This document shows, in pieces, positions 24,381 to 33,027 of a DNA stretch of 52,513 bases (the first letter of the stretch is position 1; each line of letters opens with the position of its first letter). This DNA comes from a virus. The stretch covers positions 1 to 52,513 of IMG/VR virus record IMGVR_UViG_3300031565_000048; one strand, written 5' to 3'. The notes beneath the pieces are model-generated. The model searched no databases. It was not told the origin of the DNA and was given only the letters and a program-made list of their open reading frames with translations. Made by a program: the position numbers and the translations under genes.

Positions 24381-25079
24381 CTAGTTATCTCTAATTCGTC
24401 CTTTTTGATACTCTTTATTTTCATGCCTTTTTATCCAGTTGCAGTTTGCACATAATAACTGGTATTTATGTTTGCATTCTGGGTTTTTAATAATGTTTTT
24501 CATTACGTGGTAATTTCCACCTTTTTTGAGTTCCTTTTTTCCACCACCACATACGTGATCTATTTGTAAAACTCGATGATCGGTAATACCACATCTTTGA
24601 CATTCGCCGCCTAGAATTTTTAAGATCTCTAAACGCATCTCTTTGCGACGATTCCTTGATTTTTTATTATCCGTTTCTTTATTCATTTGGTGTCGCTTCT
24701 TTGCGTAAAGTAAATTTCTATCTCTATTTTTCTGATAACGATCTCTTGACTCTTGAAGAAGTCTAGGTTCGTTTTCTTCGCGGTGTTGTTTTTGATAATT
24801 CTTTATTTTATCTCTATTCTCTAAATAATATTCCTTTGCCTTGCTTAGTCTTTTGACCTTGTTTTTCTGGCAGTATTCTTTCTTTTGTTTTAATATTTTG
24901 TTTCTATTTTCTAAATAATATTGTTTTTGTAGCTTTTGTCGATGCGTCTTTTCTGATTCTGTGTATGCCCAATAACGACAAACTGCACTCTGTCTATCCC
25001 GTATATTATAAGCCTCTTCTAGTACACTGAACATCGGTCTTTCAATTAGTTTTTGAATGAACTCGCTATTATATTCCAT
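24381..25079 (-). CDS. HNH homing endonuclease
   Basis: 232 residues, A+T-rich unlike its neighbours. Residues about 45-150 are repeats of the YYLENRNKI.. type common in phage HNH proteins. About 160-225 form the HNH nuclease with CQRCG, LQIDHVCGGG and CANCNWIKRH. It is a free-standing gene inserted between a connector gene and the tail chaperone gene, overlapping the former by eleven bases. Confidence 0.85.
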   Translation of the reverse strand: MEYNSEFIQKLIERPMFSVLEEAYNIRDRQSAVCRYWAYTESEKTHRQKLQKQYYLENRNKILKQKKEYCQKNKVKRLSKAKEYYLENRDKIKNYQKQHREENEPRLLQESRDRYQKNRDRNLLYAKKRHQMNKETDNKKSRNRRKEMRLEILKILGGECQRCGITDHRVLQIDHVCGGGKKELKKGGNYHVMKNIIKNPECKHKYQLLCANCNWIKRHENKEYQKGRIRDN

Positions 25080-25350
25080 CTTTATTCTCCTTATTTTTCC
25101 GCCATAAAAGATATTCGTCGTACTGCTCTACTTTGACGATTCGAAGATGGGTGGTCGAAAAGGTCTTGTACACTACCCTGAACTCCGGGATCATGCTCAG
25201 ATGCTTCTTAAGCCGCTGGTAGTCGATCCAGTTCATAGATATGACGAAGGCGGCGGTCCCTGCGAACAGGGCGTCCTCCTCAGTCATCTCCTCCTTCAAC
25301 TCGTCAAACGTGTATCTTCGGATACCTTCTCCGATTCTTACTTTCTCCAT
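25069..25350 (-). CDS. Hypothetical tail/neck protein
   Basis: 93 residues, mixed alpha/beta, unrecognised. It sits between the tail-terminator-like gene and the chaperone. It is bounded on both sides by homing endonuclease genes, and its last codons overlap the HNH gene start. Confidence 0.55.
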   Translation of the reverse strand: MEKVRIGEGIRRYTFDELKEEMTEEDALFAGTAAFVISMNWIDYQRLKKHLSMIPEFRVVYKTFSTTHLRIVKVEQYDEYLLWRKNKENKDGI

Positions 25351-25366
25351 AGTCTCAACTCCAAAC

Positions 25367-25399
25367 TTAACTAATATGGTTTACCTGGAACGTTATTTC
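25367..25399 (-). repeat. Duplicated gene end, displaced copy
   Basis: 33 bases encoding EITFQVNHIS and stop, identical at 27 of 33 positions to 26146-26178. Lying next to the following structural gene, it is probably the original end of the tail-terminator-like gene, now fused to the endonuclease. Confidence 0.8.
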
Positions 25400-26128
25400 A
25401 TCTACACATCTTTGAACATTATCTTTAATTTCGTGCTCCCAGAAACGAAGAACCTGCCACCCATTCGCTCTAAGAGCCTTGTCCTGCCTTCTATCCTTCT
25501 CGACCATCTCAGGCAAGTTATGCCAGTAATCACCATCGCATTGAATAATGATCTTTCTCTCTGGAAAAACTATGTCAGGCTGGCACACCCCGCAAACCGG
25601 AAGATGCTTCTCGTAAATAATTCCTCGTTGGGTTAATTCGTTTTGCATAGCGACTTCAATAGAAGTATCCTTTTGGGGAAAAACCTGTTTTAGTCTAGCT
25701 TCTCGAATTTTATTTTTATGTTCTTCTGAAAATGTTTTTTCATAATAGCGGTGCATGTTTCCCTTTTTAAATCTACCCGAATGAGTTATTTTCTTTTGAG
25801 CATCCGACATTCTTCGTTTTGTATCTTCAGAAGCCTTGCGGTCCTTATTATGTTTGTTTCCCTTCGAGGATGTACTTATTTTTCTTCTATGATCCTCTGA
25901 GTATATTCCTTTTTGCCCTTTATTCCATGTAATAATACCTTTTAAAACCCTGCTAATTTTTTGTTTGTGTTCTTTAGATAGTGTTTTTCCTTTATGGGCA
26001 TTACTTATTTTTATTTTATGTTCTTCGGATAGTTTCTTATCCAGCCAATAACGTGTAGGGTTTTTCAGGTGACTCTCGGACATTTTTCTCTTGGTTTCTT
26101 CAGAGTGTTTAAACCCTTGTTTATACAT
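25367..26128 (-). CDS. EDxHD-type homing endonuclease with NUMOD3 repeats
   Basis: 253 residues, A+T-rich. About six NUMOD3 DNA-binding motifs occupy residues 8-150 (for example HSEETKRKMSESH, SEEHKIKISNAHKGK, SKEHKQKISRVLKG). The C-terminal domain is Vsr-like: IEVAMQNEL, CQPDIVFPERK and CDGDYWHN correspond to the E-D-H residues of the EDxHD family (I-Bth0305I type). The last codons encode EITFQVNHIS, a diverged copy of the end of the gene directly upstream (EITFQVNHVS), so the element appears to have entered that gene's 3' end and supplied a replacement. Confidence 0.88.
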   Translation of the reverse strand: MYKQGFKHSEETKRKMSESHLKNPTRYWLDKKLSEEHKIKISNAHKGKTLSKEHKQKISRVLKGIITWNKGQKGIYSEDHRRKISTSSKGNKHNKDRKASEDTKRRMSDAQKKITHSGRFKKGNMHRYYEKTFSEEHKNKIREARLKQVFPQKDTSIEVAMQNELTQRGIIYEKHLPVCGVCQPDIVFPERKIIIQCDGDYWHNLPEMVEKDRRQDKALRANGWQVLRFWEHEIKDNVQRCVDEITFQVNHIS

Positions 26129-26145
26129 AGTTTCTTGTACCTCAT

Positions 26146-26178
26146 TTAACTGACATGATTCACCTGAAAAGTTATTTC
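26146..26178 (-). repeat. Duplicated gene end, copy serving the target gene
   Basis: 33 bases encoding EITFQVNHVS and stop. Five of the six differences from the other copy are silent, so the protein end is preserved while the DNA differs. Confidence 0.8.
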
Positions 26179-26640
26179 GTAACGCAGAATCCTTGGCGAC
26201 GCATCCATCTCGTGGTGCGCTACGCCCTCGTCAAGCGGGATCTCGAAAGCTATCTTGGTGCAGGTGAAGTTAGTCCTCTCCTCATTCAGTATTCGGACAA
26301 CCTCGTACCGTATCTGCTCAGCGTAGTCGCGCCAAGTATCCGTCTCGTCGCCCGGTGGGATTGGCACCCAGACGTTCACCACGTACCGGTGGAAACTCAT
26401 CAAGACCAGCCCCGGAAGCAGTGTGCCCGGCGCGACTCCTAGATCGGATCCGAAATACCTGATAGGAGACGCTATCGGGCCGCTGACGATTATCTGGGCG
26501 TTCACGTTCGTGGCTCTAAGCTGCTTCCGGTCCACCCAACCCACGTCAAAATGCAGATGCCCGGCGTCAAGGGGCGTTAGTAAACCCCAGTTCGTCGCGA
26601 GCGACGCGATGATCTCCTCTGGGATCGTGGTCGTTGCCAT
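26146..26640 (-). CDS. Tail-terminator-like protein
   Basis: 164 residues. The pattern of an N-terminal helix, PLDAGHLHFDVGWVD and a late RYEVVRILNEER helix with beta strands fits tail terminator/completion proteins that follow head-tail connectors. It overlaps the connector stop by one base. Its final 11 codons, stop included, are duplicated at the end of the adjacent endonuclease gene. Confidence 0.6.
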   Translation of the reverse strand: MATTTIPEEIIASLATNWGLLTPLDAGHLHFDVGWVDRKQLRATNVNAQIIVSGPIASPIRYFGSDLGVAPGTLLPGLVLMSFHRYVVNVWVPIPPGDETDTWRDYAEQIRYEVVRILNEERTNFTCTKIAFEIPLDEGVAHHEMDASPRILRYEITFQVNHVS

Positions 26641-27311
26641 CAGGTTATCTCCATCGCGTGATAACGATATTTGTTTAAGATCGATTTTTCGTTTTCTGTG
26701 AGTACCTTCGGTGACCTGAAAAGCATGTTCAGGTTTCCGCCGCCTTCTAGGACTGGTGTTATGAGGTCGCCGAGTGTCCGCCTTCTAATCATGTCTGCCA
26801 TGATGTTTGAGCATAACTCTGCACAAACGTATTGGATGTCGTGTGGAATGGTTCCGTAGCCGAATGTGGCGATGACCGCGACGTTCTGCCGTCCTTGGGC
26901 GAAAACGTTGTCTCTATGGGTGATGTGGGCGGTATAGGTTTGGAAGTTCGTTAGTGTTTGTGTTACTCCCTCAATTTTGATTTCCGTTATTTCCATGAGA
27001 GGGATTGGCATTAGGTTGACGGGAAGCGTTGAAGTCAATGGAGCCGAGGAGGGGGGTGGCATTAACCCCGTCGTTTTGGCGTGGGGTGGGATGTGTTGGG
27101 TCTCCTTTCCCGTGCCATCCATTGTGATGGTTCCCGCGTTGAGCTGAAAGTTGTGGCGGCAATAGTTGTCTATGAAGTCCATGGCTTTGTAGATGAGGGT
27201 GCCATGCACCCAGTCATTGAAGTAGGTGATGGATCCGAAGCCAAGTTGCTGCCATTCAACTTGCCCAAGGATGCTAACATCTAGGGTCGAACAATATCTA
27301 ATCGCTGCCAT
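26640..27311 (-). CDS. Head-tail connector protein
   Basis: 223 residues. Helical N- and C-termini around a beta core, with AMDFIDNYCRHNF early and VCAELCSNIMADMIRRRT late, as in gp6/YqbG-like connectors. It is the first gene of the neck/tail block, immediately after the glycosylation island. Confidence 0.65.
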   Translation of the reverse strand: MAAIRYCSTLDVSILGQVEWQQLGFGSITYFNDWVHGTLIYKAMDFIDNYCRHNFQLNAGTITMDGTGKETQHIPPHAKTTGLMPPPSSAPLTSTLPVNLMPIPLMEITEIKIEGVTQTLTNFQTYTAHITHRDNVFAQGRQNVAVIATFGYGTIPHDIQYVCAELCSNIMADMIRRRTLGDLITPVLEGGGNLNMLFRSPKVLTENEKSILNKYRYHAMEIT

Positions 27312-27361
27312 TTTAACTCACGTTCTCCTGTTACCGTTTTATGGTTCTACGTGCTCCATCT

Positions 27362-28345
27362 CTAAAGCCCATCTTCTAAACTCCTCAGAAACTCTTCAGC
27401 TCGATGCCTATGAGTGTGTCGCTCCAAGATTAAGCGTCTGCCGTTGCCCGCTATACGTTCAGCCTCAGAGGGGTGACCCAGGTAATAATCCAGTTTGTGC
27501 TTCCAGTTGGTCGCCGTGATGGTCACATAGGTTTCGCCATCTACGAGTCCGAGGGCCGCCGCGTCGCTAGGCTCGTCAGCCATAACCAAGCATCCCGTGC
27601 TTGCGCCCTCCGTGTATTTCTGTATAGCATAACGGTATCTGCTGGAGCCGAAGAGAAGCATCCTCGTCTGCCCTAGCGTTTTCTCGTAGTCTTCACCGAC
27701 AATGTAGCGACTATCCCCCTTGTAATCGCTTATTTTTCTCTTGAAGCTTTCCAGCTTAGGGGGCTCCCTCATAAGCAGCCGTAGCCTCCGTTCCCCGCAG
27801 AATTGGGGTAGTTCCCTCCACAACCTGTTTCTAAGCGGGTAAACGGGTCCCTTCCTTCCGAGGAACGCTGCATCTATCGTCTTCTCAAGCGGCTTGAATT
27901 TATCTGGGTCCACGCTCCAAGGAAGGAAATATACGCGGGGATTGAGGCTCTTAAGAAACAGGTCTGGAGGCGCCGAGGTTCCGTAGATGTGAAGATACTT
28001 CAGGAACACGGCGTCGTATCCAGCGGTGTTTATCAAGTTCACAAAACCGCGTGGGGTTTGAATGTTTTTACTCCATTTTCCGTGTAGATCTGAGAGGAAG
28101 GCGCCGACTTTATAGTGTCGGTTGCTCGGCGGGTTGAATCCGTCGTCCCTATCGAACACCCAGTCGGCGTCCGGCATCACCCGTTTCACGGTTTCATTCA
28201 TGAACTCGTTCGGCTTATGCAGGGGCCACCCTTCTCCCGCCCATTGGCATTCTGCTAGTTTACCGACCGCTTGCTCGAACTCATGATACTTTCCTGGTGC
28301 GCCTACGAGGCCCTCGCATCGGCGTCTTAGAAACAGGATTTTCAT
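27362..28345 (-). CDS. CgeB-like glycosyltransferase
   Basis: 327 residues from ATG 28345 (an in-frame ATG at 28366 is possible). FLPWSVDPDKFKP, DAAFLGRKGPVYPLRN and a C-terminal GASTGCLVMADEPSDAAALG region match CgeB-type GT-B glycosyltransferases. Last gene of the glycosylation island; likely adds a sugar to virion or host surface glycans. Confidence 0.8.
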   Translation of the reverse strand: MKILFLRRRCEGLVGAPGKYHEFEQAVGKLAECQWAGEGWPLHKPNEFMNETVKRVMPDADWVFDRDDGFNPPSNRHYKVGAFLSDLHGKWSKNIQTPRGFVNLINTAGYDAVFLKYLHIYGTSAPPDLFLKSLNPRVYFLPWSVDPDKFKPLEKTIDAAFLGRKGPVYPLRNRLWRELPQFCGERRLRLLMREPPKLESFKRKISDYKGDSRYIVGEDYEKTLGQTRMLLFGSSRYRYAIQKYTEGASTGCLVMADEPSDAAALGLVDGETYVTITATNWKHKLDYYLGHPSEAERIAGNGRRLILERHTHRHRAEEFLRSLEDGL

Positions 28346-28382
28346 TTTAGGGTTTCCTGATAACATCGTTCAGCTTTAGCTC

Positions 28383-29336
28383 TTAATTCACCCGTTCTTC
28401 AATCCAGTGATAGAGTTTAGATATACCATCTTCAAGACTGACTTTTGGCTCCCAATCCAAAACCTTGCGAAGCAAGGTTAAGTCTGCGTTCCTTCCTCGG
28501 ACACCCTGTGGTTTCGAGAGATCGTGTTCAATCGTCAGGTTCTTCCCAGCTATCCCCATAACCACGTGCGCCAGCTCGTCCACGCCGACGCTCCGACTCG
28601 TGCCGATGTTAACCGGATCACTGAAACCGCTTTGAGTCAGCCTGTAGAAACCCTCGCAGCAGTCGTCCACCCAGAGGTAGCTCCGCCTCTGTTTGCCGTC
28701 ACCCCAGAGAATGATCGAGCCCCCATCAGGAGCCTCGGCCACCTTTCTGCAGACCGCGGCCGGGAACTTCTCCTGCCCTCCCGTGTAAGTCCCGTGGGTG
28801 CCGTAAATATTGTGGAATCGGGCAATCCGAACGGGAAGCCCGTAGTCATGTTCGTAGCTCTTGCAAAGCAATTCGGCGTACAGCTTTTCCCACCCGTAGG
28901 CCGAATCTGGGTGGGCCGGTAATACACTGCTCTCCTTAAGGGGCGGGGAATGAGGTTCCGCTTGGAGGTCGCGGTTGTAGGTACACGCCGAGCTGCTGAA
29001 GAAGTAGCGGTTCACATCGGCGAGGCGGGATGCCTTAAGCATGTTGAGGTTGATAAGGGAATTGTTATGCATTATCGGGGCGTTGTACTCGGTGATGTAG
29101 CCTATGCCCCCCATGTCGGCCGCCAAGTTGAAGACCCAGTCAACGTCGGTTAGGGCGGAAACCGCGTTCTCGAAGAGCCTCAAATCGATCTGTAGAAACT
29201 CGTCTTCCTTGGTTTCTAGGTAGCAATCGCTTCTACTTTTTATGTCGGCCCCTCTTACCCAGTGCCCCTTGGATTTCAGGTAGTTAACTAGATGGCTTCC
29301 AATGAAGCCAACGGACCCGGTTACGAGACATTTCAT
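28383..29336 (-). CDS. NDP-sugar epimerase, GDP-mannose 3,5-epimerase-like
   Basis: 317 residues from ATG 29336 after AGGAGG. An extended SDR: GSVGFIGS (nucleotide binding) near the start, catalytic Y-x3-K in YGWEK, and FNLAADMGGIGYI with the SSACTYN segment, which most resemble GDP-mannose 3,5-epimerase. It would supply an activated sugar to the neighbouring transferases. Substrate assignment is by similarity only. Confidence 0.85.
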   Translation of the reverse strand: MKCLVTGSVGFIGSHLVNYLKSKGHWVRGADIKSRSDCYLETKEDEFLQIDLRLFENAVSALTDVDWVFNLAADMGGIGYITEYNAPIMHNNSLINLNMLKASRLADVNRYFFSSSACTYNRDLQAEPHSPPLKESSVLPAHPDSAYGWEKLYAELLCKSYEHDYGLPVRIARFHNIYGTHGTYTGGQEKFPAAVCRKVAEAPDGGSIILWGDGKQRRSYLWVDDCCEGFYRLTQSGFSDPVNIGTSRSVGVDELAHVVMGIAGKNLTIEHDLSKPQGVRGRNADLTLLRKVLDWEPKVSLEDGISKLYHWIEERVN

Positions 29337-29359
29337 CAATATTTTCCTCCTAAGAATTA

Positions 29360-30454
29360 TTAAGGTTCATGATACAAGTGCCAATGCTCCCCAATCCCAA
29401 GTTTTTCAAGCAAGGTTTTCCAGAAACCTATGTTTTCGACCGTTATGTGCCAAGAACGATTCCAAAACCGACCAAAACCTTTCATGTGTATTCTATGGAT
29501 GTTTGCTTTACCGACCCTGTCCATTTCAAGGAGGACCCTATCCAAGCCGGATCTGTGTATATGCTCCAGGACTCCAAGACTAATCACGGCATCAAAACTT
29601 TTGTTCCTGAAGGGCAAGGTCTCCGTTGAAGCCTTAATGATGTGATCAGACACCCTTTTTCTTATTGCCCTTCCATAAATTTCTATTCCATAGATCTCAA
29701 AGCCTCTACTTTCCAAAATGTTGATGCCGTAACCAGTTAAGCAACCAACCTCCAATATTTTTTGGGGGTTTGGCTCCAATGATTTTAATACGTCAGCAAT
29801 TTCGTAATATCTCTGTGGATAAAAAGATGTTTTATCATCTATATCTAAGTCGTAAGCATCATTCAAATACCATCTACAAGCTTCCCAATACTCCTTGGGT
29901 AAAGCATTAGACTGTTTTTGTATAACACCAAGACCGAAACACTCGGGATAATTAGTAAATAAAAATGTTGGATTCTCTTCAAGATATTTTTCTATTGCTT
30001 TCATAAGATCAGGATAGTTCTGTGCAGTTGTGTCGTGAAGGGACATTATTCCATTTTCTTTAACCCAGTCCCCCCATTCACGGAGTTCTGCAAGAGTGTG
30101 TTTAAAGGTATGGCTCGTATCAATGAATAGGTGGTCTATTGGCTTGTCCCATTCTTTGATGATCTCTATATCGTTTCCATGGATAAAAGACCAATTGGGT
30201 TCTCCTTTCAATCGTCTTCTAGTCTTGTTGCATTCTGCTATATCCACACTGATTAATCGCCCACCTGTATCGTTTACAGCAGCTAACAATGCTGTTGTAG
30301 ACTCTCCACTTCTCACCCCAAGTTCTACTACAACCTTTTCTTTAAAAGGGATATTGGCAGTTAGCTTATAGAGGCGAGTCAGGTGTTTATTTATGTCACT
30401 TTTCATCTTGGATCTAGATAGAACGTTTTCATATGTTAGCAAGTCTACATTCAA
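29360..30454 (-). CDS. Fusion of two SAM methyltransferase domains
   Basis: 364 residues. Residues about 40-180 form one class I methyltransferase-like domain (VVELGVRSGESTTALLAA, acidic ISVDI, HLFIDTSHTF). About 230-345 form a second (ILEVGCLTGYGIN, FDAVISLGVLEHIH). Both have the glycine-rich SAM loop. Likely methylates sugars. A+T-rich compared with the flanking glycan genes. Confidence 0.8.
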   Translation of the reverse strand: MNVDLLTYENVLSRSKMKSDINKHLTRLYKLTANIPFKEKVVVELGVRSGESTTALLAAVNDTGGRLISVDIAECNKTRRRLKGEPNWSFIHGNDIEIIKEWDKPIDHLFIDTSHTFKHTLAELREWGDWVKENGIMSLHDTTAQNYPDLMKAIEKYLEENPTFLFTNYPECFGLGVIQKQSNALPKEYWEACRWYLNDAYDLDIDDKTSFYPQRYYEIADVLKSLEPNPQKILEVGCLTGYGINILESRGFEIYGIEIYGRAIRKRVSDHIIKASTETLPFRNKSFDAVISLGVLEHIHRSGLDRVLLEMDRVGKANIHRIHMKGFGRFWNRSWHITVENIGFWKTLLEKLGIGEHWHLYHEP

Positions 30455-30471
30455 TCCAGCGATTTTCCAGC

Positions 30472-31233
30472 CTACCGTTTACGTGAACCATACAGTTTAT
30501 CTAATAAACGTTTTGACTCTATCCTGTGTTTGTTCCATTCTGGATCAGTTTTTTCTATCACGCTAGTAGTTCTCCCCTGAAAGTGATAAACACATGTATT
30601 CAAAGCAATTACATTCTTAAAGCCAGCGTTTGATAACCGTATCCCAATATCCTTATCTTCACCCATCCAGTAAATAGGGTTCCAAAGTCCAACTTGTTCA
30701 AGAGCACTTCTTCTGAAGAGGGTGTGGCTCCCATTAACCCACCACATTTTCTTCAAGCCGTTATTATTCTTTATAGTCCGTGCAAATTCATGTATTTTCT
30801 CCGGATCTTTTCCACGGAGACTCCATAGTGCCTGGCACACTGCTATTTTCTTGTCCATCTCCATATGCTGGATCAATCTCGTAAGCCAACCTTCTGTTAG
30901 AATCAAATCATTGTCCAAGTCACCAATGTATTCGCTTTCTTTGCTACATTTACTGAAGCCGATGTTCATCGCCTCGCCTATCCCAATTTTTGGCACGAAG
31001 ACTTTCACGGTTTCCTTGTGTAGCTCCGAATTAAGCCACTCCCTCGTTCCATCGGTGCTTATACAATCAACCCAGACAAGTTCATAGGGGTATCGAGTGT
31101 ACTTTTTCAGAGAAGAATACATCATCTGGCTATACATAATCTGGTTATGACTCGTCACTATTAACGAGACTTTGGGTTTAGACGATTGGATTCCTGATGA
31201 TTCAGCTACATTAGAGTTCGGGCCATCGCCCAA
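30472..31233 (-). CDS. Family 2 glycosyltransferase
   Basis: 253 residues from a TTG at 31233, preferred because GGAGGTG lies six bases before it; ATG 31251 has no such site. KVSLIVTSHNQ at the start, GDLDNDLIL as the DXD-type metal site and MGEDKDIGIRL are typical of GT-A family 2 enzymes. A+T-rich like the methyltransferase gene next to it. Confidence 0.85.
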   Translation of the reverse strand: MGDGPNSNVAESSGIQSSKPKVSLIVTSHNQIMYSQMMYSSLKKYTRYPYELVWVDCISTDGTREWLNSELHKETVKVFVPKIGIGEAMNIGFSKCSKESEYIGDLDNDLILTEGWLTRLIQHMEMDKKIAVCQALWSLRGKDPEKIHEFARTIKNNNGLKKMWWVNGSHTLFRRSALEQVGLWNPIYWMGEDKDIGIRLSNAGFKNVIALNTCVYHFQGRTTSVIEKTDPEWNKHRIESKRLLDKLYGSRKR

Positions 31234-32059
31234 CGATTTCACCTCCCTCATAGACCAACTTGTACCGTGGGTTTCTCTGTTCTTCCCTAATAACCTCGGG
31301 AAGCCCTTGCCGGTGACTCTCCTTTAATGGTGCTGCATAGCGTTGCAACAGGTCTAGGAACCAGGTGGGGGCGATGCGCTTCACGTCCTCAAGGGTCAGT
31401 CCCTCCTCGGCCTCTACGTACTCCAGGAGTGAGGGGTGATGGCCGCCCGAGAATTGCCATTGCAGTTGCCGGTTCTCCGGCGTCCGCCACTCGCGACCCG
31501 TCTCCGGTTTGAAGGGCTCACCTCGGAGCCAGTAGCGCCACGCCGGCCTTACCCGGCTGAGGCTCACTGCCCAATTATTCAGCAGGATTCGCCCCGAGAC
31601 TGGAAGAGGGTAGTCGAAGTCATCTCGCCACCGAATTGCGTCACGGGGGAATAATACGTTATGATGAGCATGGAACGGGAGGGATGTGAAGTAATGCTCA
31701 TAGTCGCCCATCAGGTTTAAGCTGCGAACCATACCGGGACGCCCTCCCTCAGCAGACTGTCTTAGCTCTTTCTTCAATGCCTCAGTGAGGACGATGTTCG
31801 CGTCTACCAGTTGTATCCACGGATGCGTGCATTTCTCTATCGCTGCCCGGCGGGCCTGACCGAGCCCTCGAATCGTGACGCTGAAAACCTCGCCCGGCAA
31901 GTCTAGTCTGTCAAGCCACTCCCGAGCCTTGCCGACGGTTCCGTCGAAGCTACCTGTGTCGGAGATCACGACCTCGTCGGCGTGGCCTTTGAGGGATTTA
32001 AGGCAGAGGTCTATAGTCTCCGCCTCACACCAGGCGATGAGGGCGGCGCTAATCTTCAC
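31211..32059 (-). CDS. Family 2 glycosyltransferase
   Basis: 282 residues. SAALIAWCEAETIDLCLKSL, DEVVISDTGSFDGT and QLVDANIVL define a GT-A family 2 fold like glycosyltransferases acting in surface glycan assembly. G+C-rich, in contrast to the gene after it. Confidence 0.85.
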   Translation of the reverse strand: MKISAALIAWCEAETIDLCLKSLKGHADEVVISDTGSFDGTVGKAREWLDRLDLPGEVFSVTIRGLGQARRAAIEKCTHPWIQLVDANIVLTEALKKELRQSAEGGRPGMVRSLNLMGDYEHYFTSLPFHAHHNVLFPRDAIRWRDDFDYPLPVSGRILLNNWAVSLSRVRPAWRYWLRGEPFKPETGREWRTPENRQLQWQFSGGHHPSLLEYVEAEEGLTLEDVKRIAPTWFLDLLQRYAAPLKESHRQGLPEVIREEQRNPRYKLVYEGGEIVGRWPEL

Positions 32060-32861
32060 GCCACAGCCCCCAGGCTTCGTCGTTACGCCTCACACCCTTA
32101 GTGACTCGAGCCCACCGTGAGTTCTGCTTTATGGCCGCTATGACCTTTTTATCTTTAGCCCTAATTGCGTTCACCGGTATGCTCGGGTGATGCACGTGAT
32201 ATACGGTGGTTCCCTCTTCACCGGCGACGTAGAGCCGGTAGCGACTCATTCCCGCCCTGGCGGCACGTTTCCACATATCCACGTCCTCAGAGCCCCAGAC
32301 CGTCATGCGCTCGTCGAAGCCCTGGCACTCGTGCCACCAATCGGTGGAGGCGCTCACGAAGCCGCCCCATCCCTCTGACCCAAAGGTCCAGCGTGCTAAA
32401 GCTAGTTTGTCGTAGTCTTCTGGAAGCGTGAGGGTGGCGGGGTCTACGGCCGCAAAGTCTAGGATTGTCACATTGGTGCTCATATAGGTGCGTGGTTTGG
32501 CGGTGTGTATCCGGTGGGCGACTTCGAGGACGCGGGGCTCCATTATCAGGTCGGCATCCAGGGAACACGACGTCCTCGCCGTGGCCCGTCGGAGCCCTAT
32601 GTTTCGGGCGACGGAGAGGCTCCAGGGTGCATCTGTCTTACAGTGGTAGACGGTGCAGTCTGGGAGTAGTCTCATCAGTTTCTCATGGTTTTCCTCGGTG
32701 GAGCCGTAGTCGACTATGATTAGCTCCAGGGGTTGAAGCGTCTGCAGTTCCACGCTTTTCAGGCAGAGACGGAGGGCGTGGCCGCACCGGTCTCGGATGG
32801 GGATAACCACCGAGTAGACCGGGTTCTCCACGCCGTGAACCTGCGGGGTCTCAACAGCCAT
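32049..32861 (-). CDS. Family 2 glycosyltransferase with galactosyltransferase-like C-terminus
   Basis: 270 residues. YSVVIPIRDRCGHALRLCLK, LIIVDYGSTEEN and SLDADLIMEPRV are the GT2 nucleotide and DXD motifs. GFDERMTVWGSEDVDMWKRA resembles the C-terminal galactosyltransferase motif of polypeptide glycosyltransferases. Confidence 0.88.
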   Translation of the reverse strand: MAVETPQVHGVENPVYSVVIPIRDRCGHALRLCLKSVELQTLQPLELIIVDYGSTEENHEKLMRLLPDCTVYHCKTDAPWSLSVARNIGLRRATARTSCSLDADLIMEPRVLEVAHRIHTAKPRTYMSTNVTILDFAAVDPATLTLPEDYDKLALARWTFGSEGWGGFVSASTDWWHECQGFDERMTVWGSEDVDMWKRAARAGMSRYRLYVAGEEGTTVYHVHHPSIPVNAIRAKDKKVIAAIKQNSRWARVTKGVRRNDEAWGLWRED

Positions 32862-32862
32862 T

Positions 32863-33027
32863 TTAGTCTCGCCTCAGCCGCCCTAGTCTGGATCCGCAGA
32901 TGGGGCAGCACGGCGTCTTCAATAGGTAATATATTAGGTAGAATATGCCGAAGCCGAAGATGAAGCCGATCCAGCTCCAGCCTTTATGAGGTCGGACGTT
33001 CCGGTTGCAATATTTACAGAACCTCAT
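32863..33027 (-). CDS. Small membrane zinc-ribbon protein
   Basis: 54 residues. CKYC at 4-7 and CCPIC at about 41-45 flank one hydrophobic span (WIGFIFGFGIFYLIYYL). ATG 33027 overlaps the upstream stop (ATGA). Within the glycosylation island it might anchor enzymes at the membrane; no direct evidence. Confidence 0.65.
   Translation of the reverse strand: MRFCKYCNRNVRPHKGWSWIGFIFGFGIFYLIYYLLKTPCCPICGSRLGRLRRD

Noticed and set aside
24381-25079. A tail duplication for the HNH endonuclease gene like the one at 25367
   Set aside because: The end of the gene at 25069-25350 and the ends of the HNH gene show only short A-rich similarity, not enough to claim a duplicated gene end.
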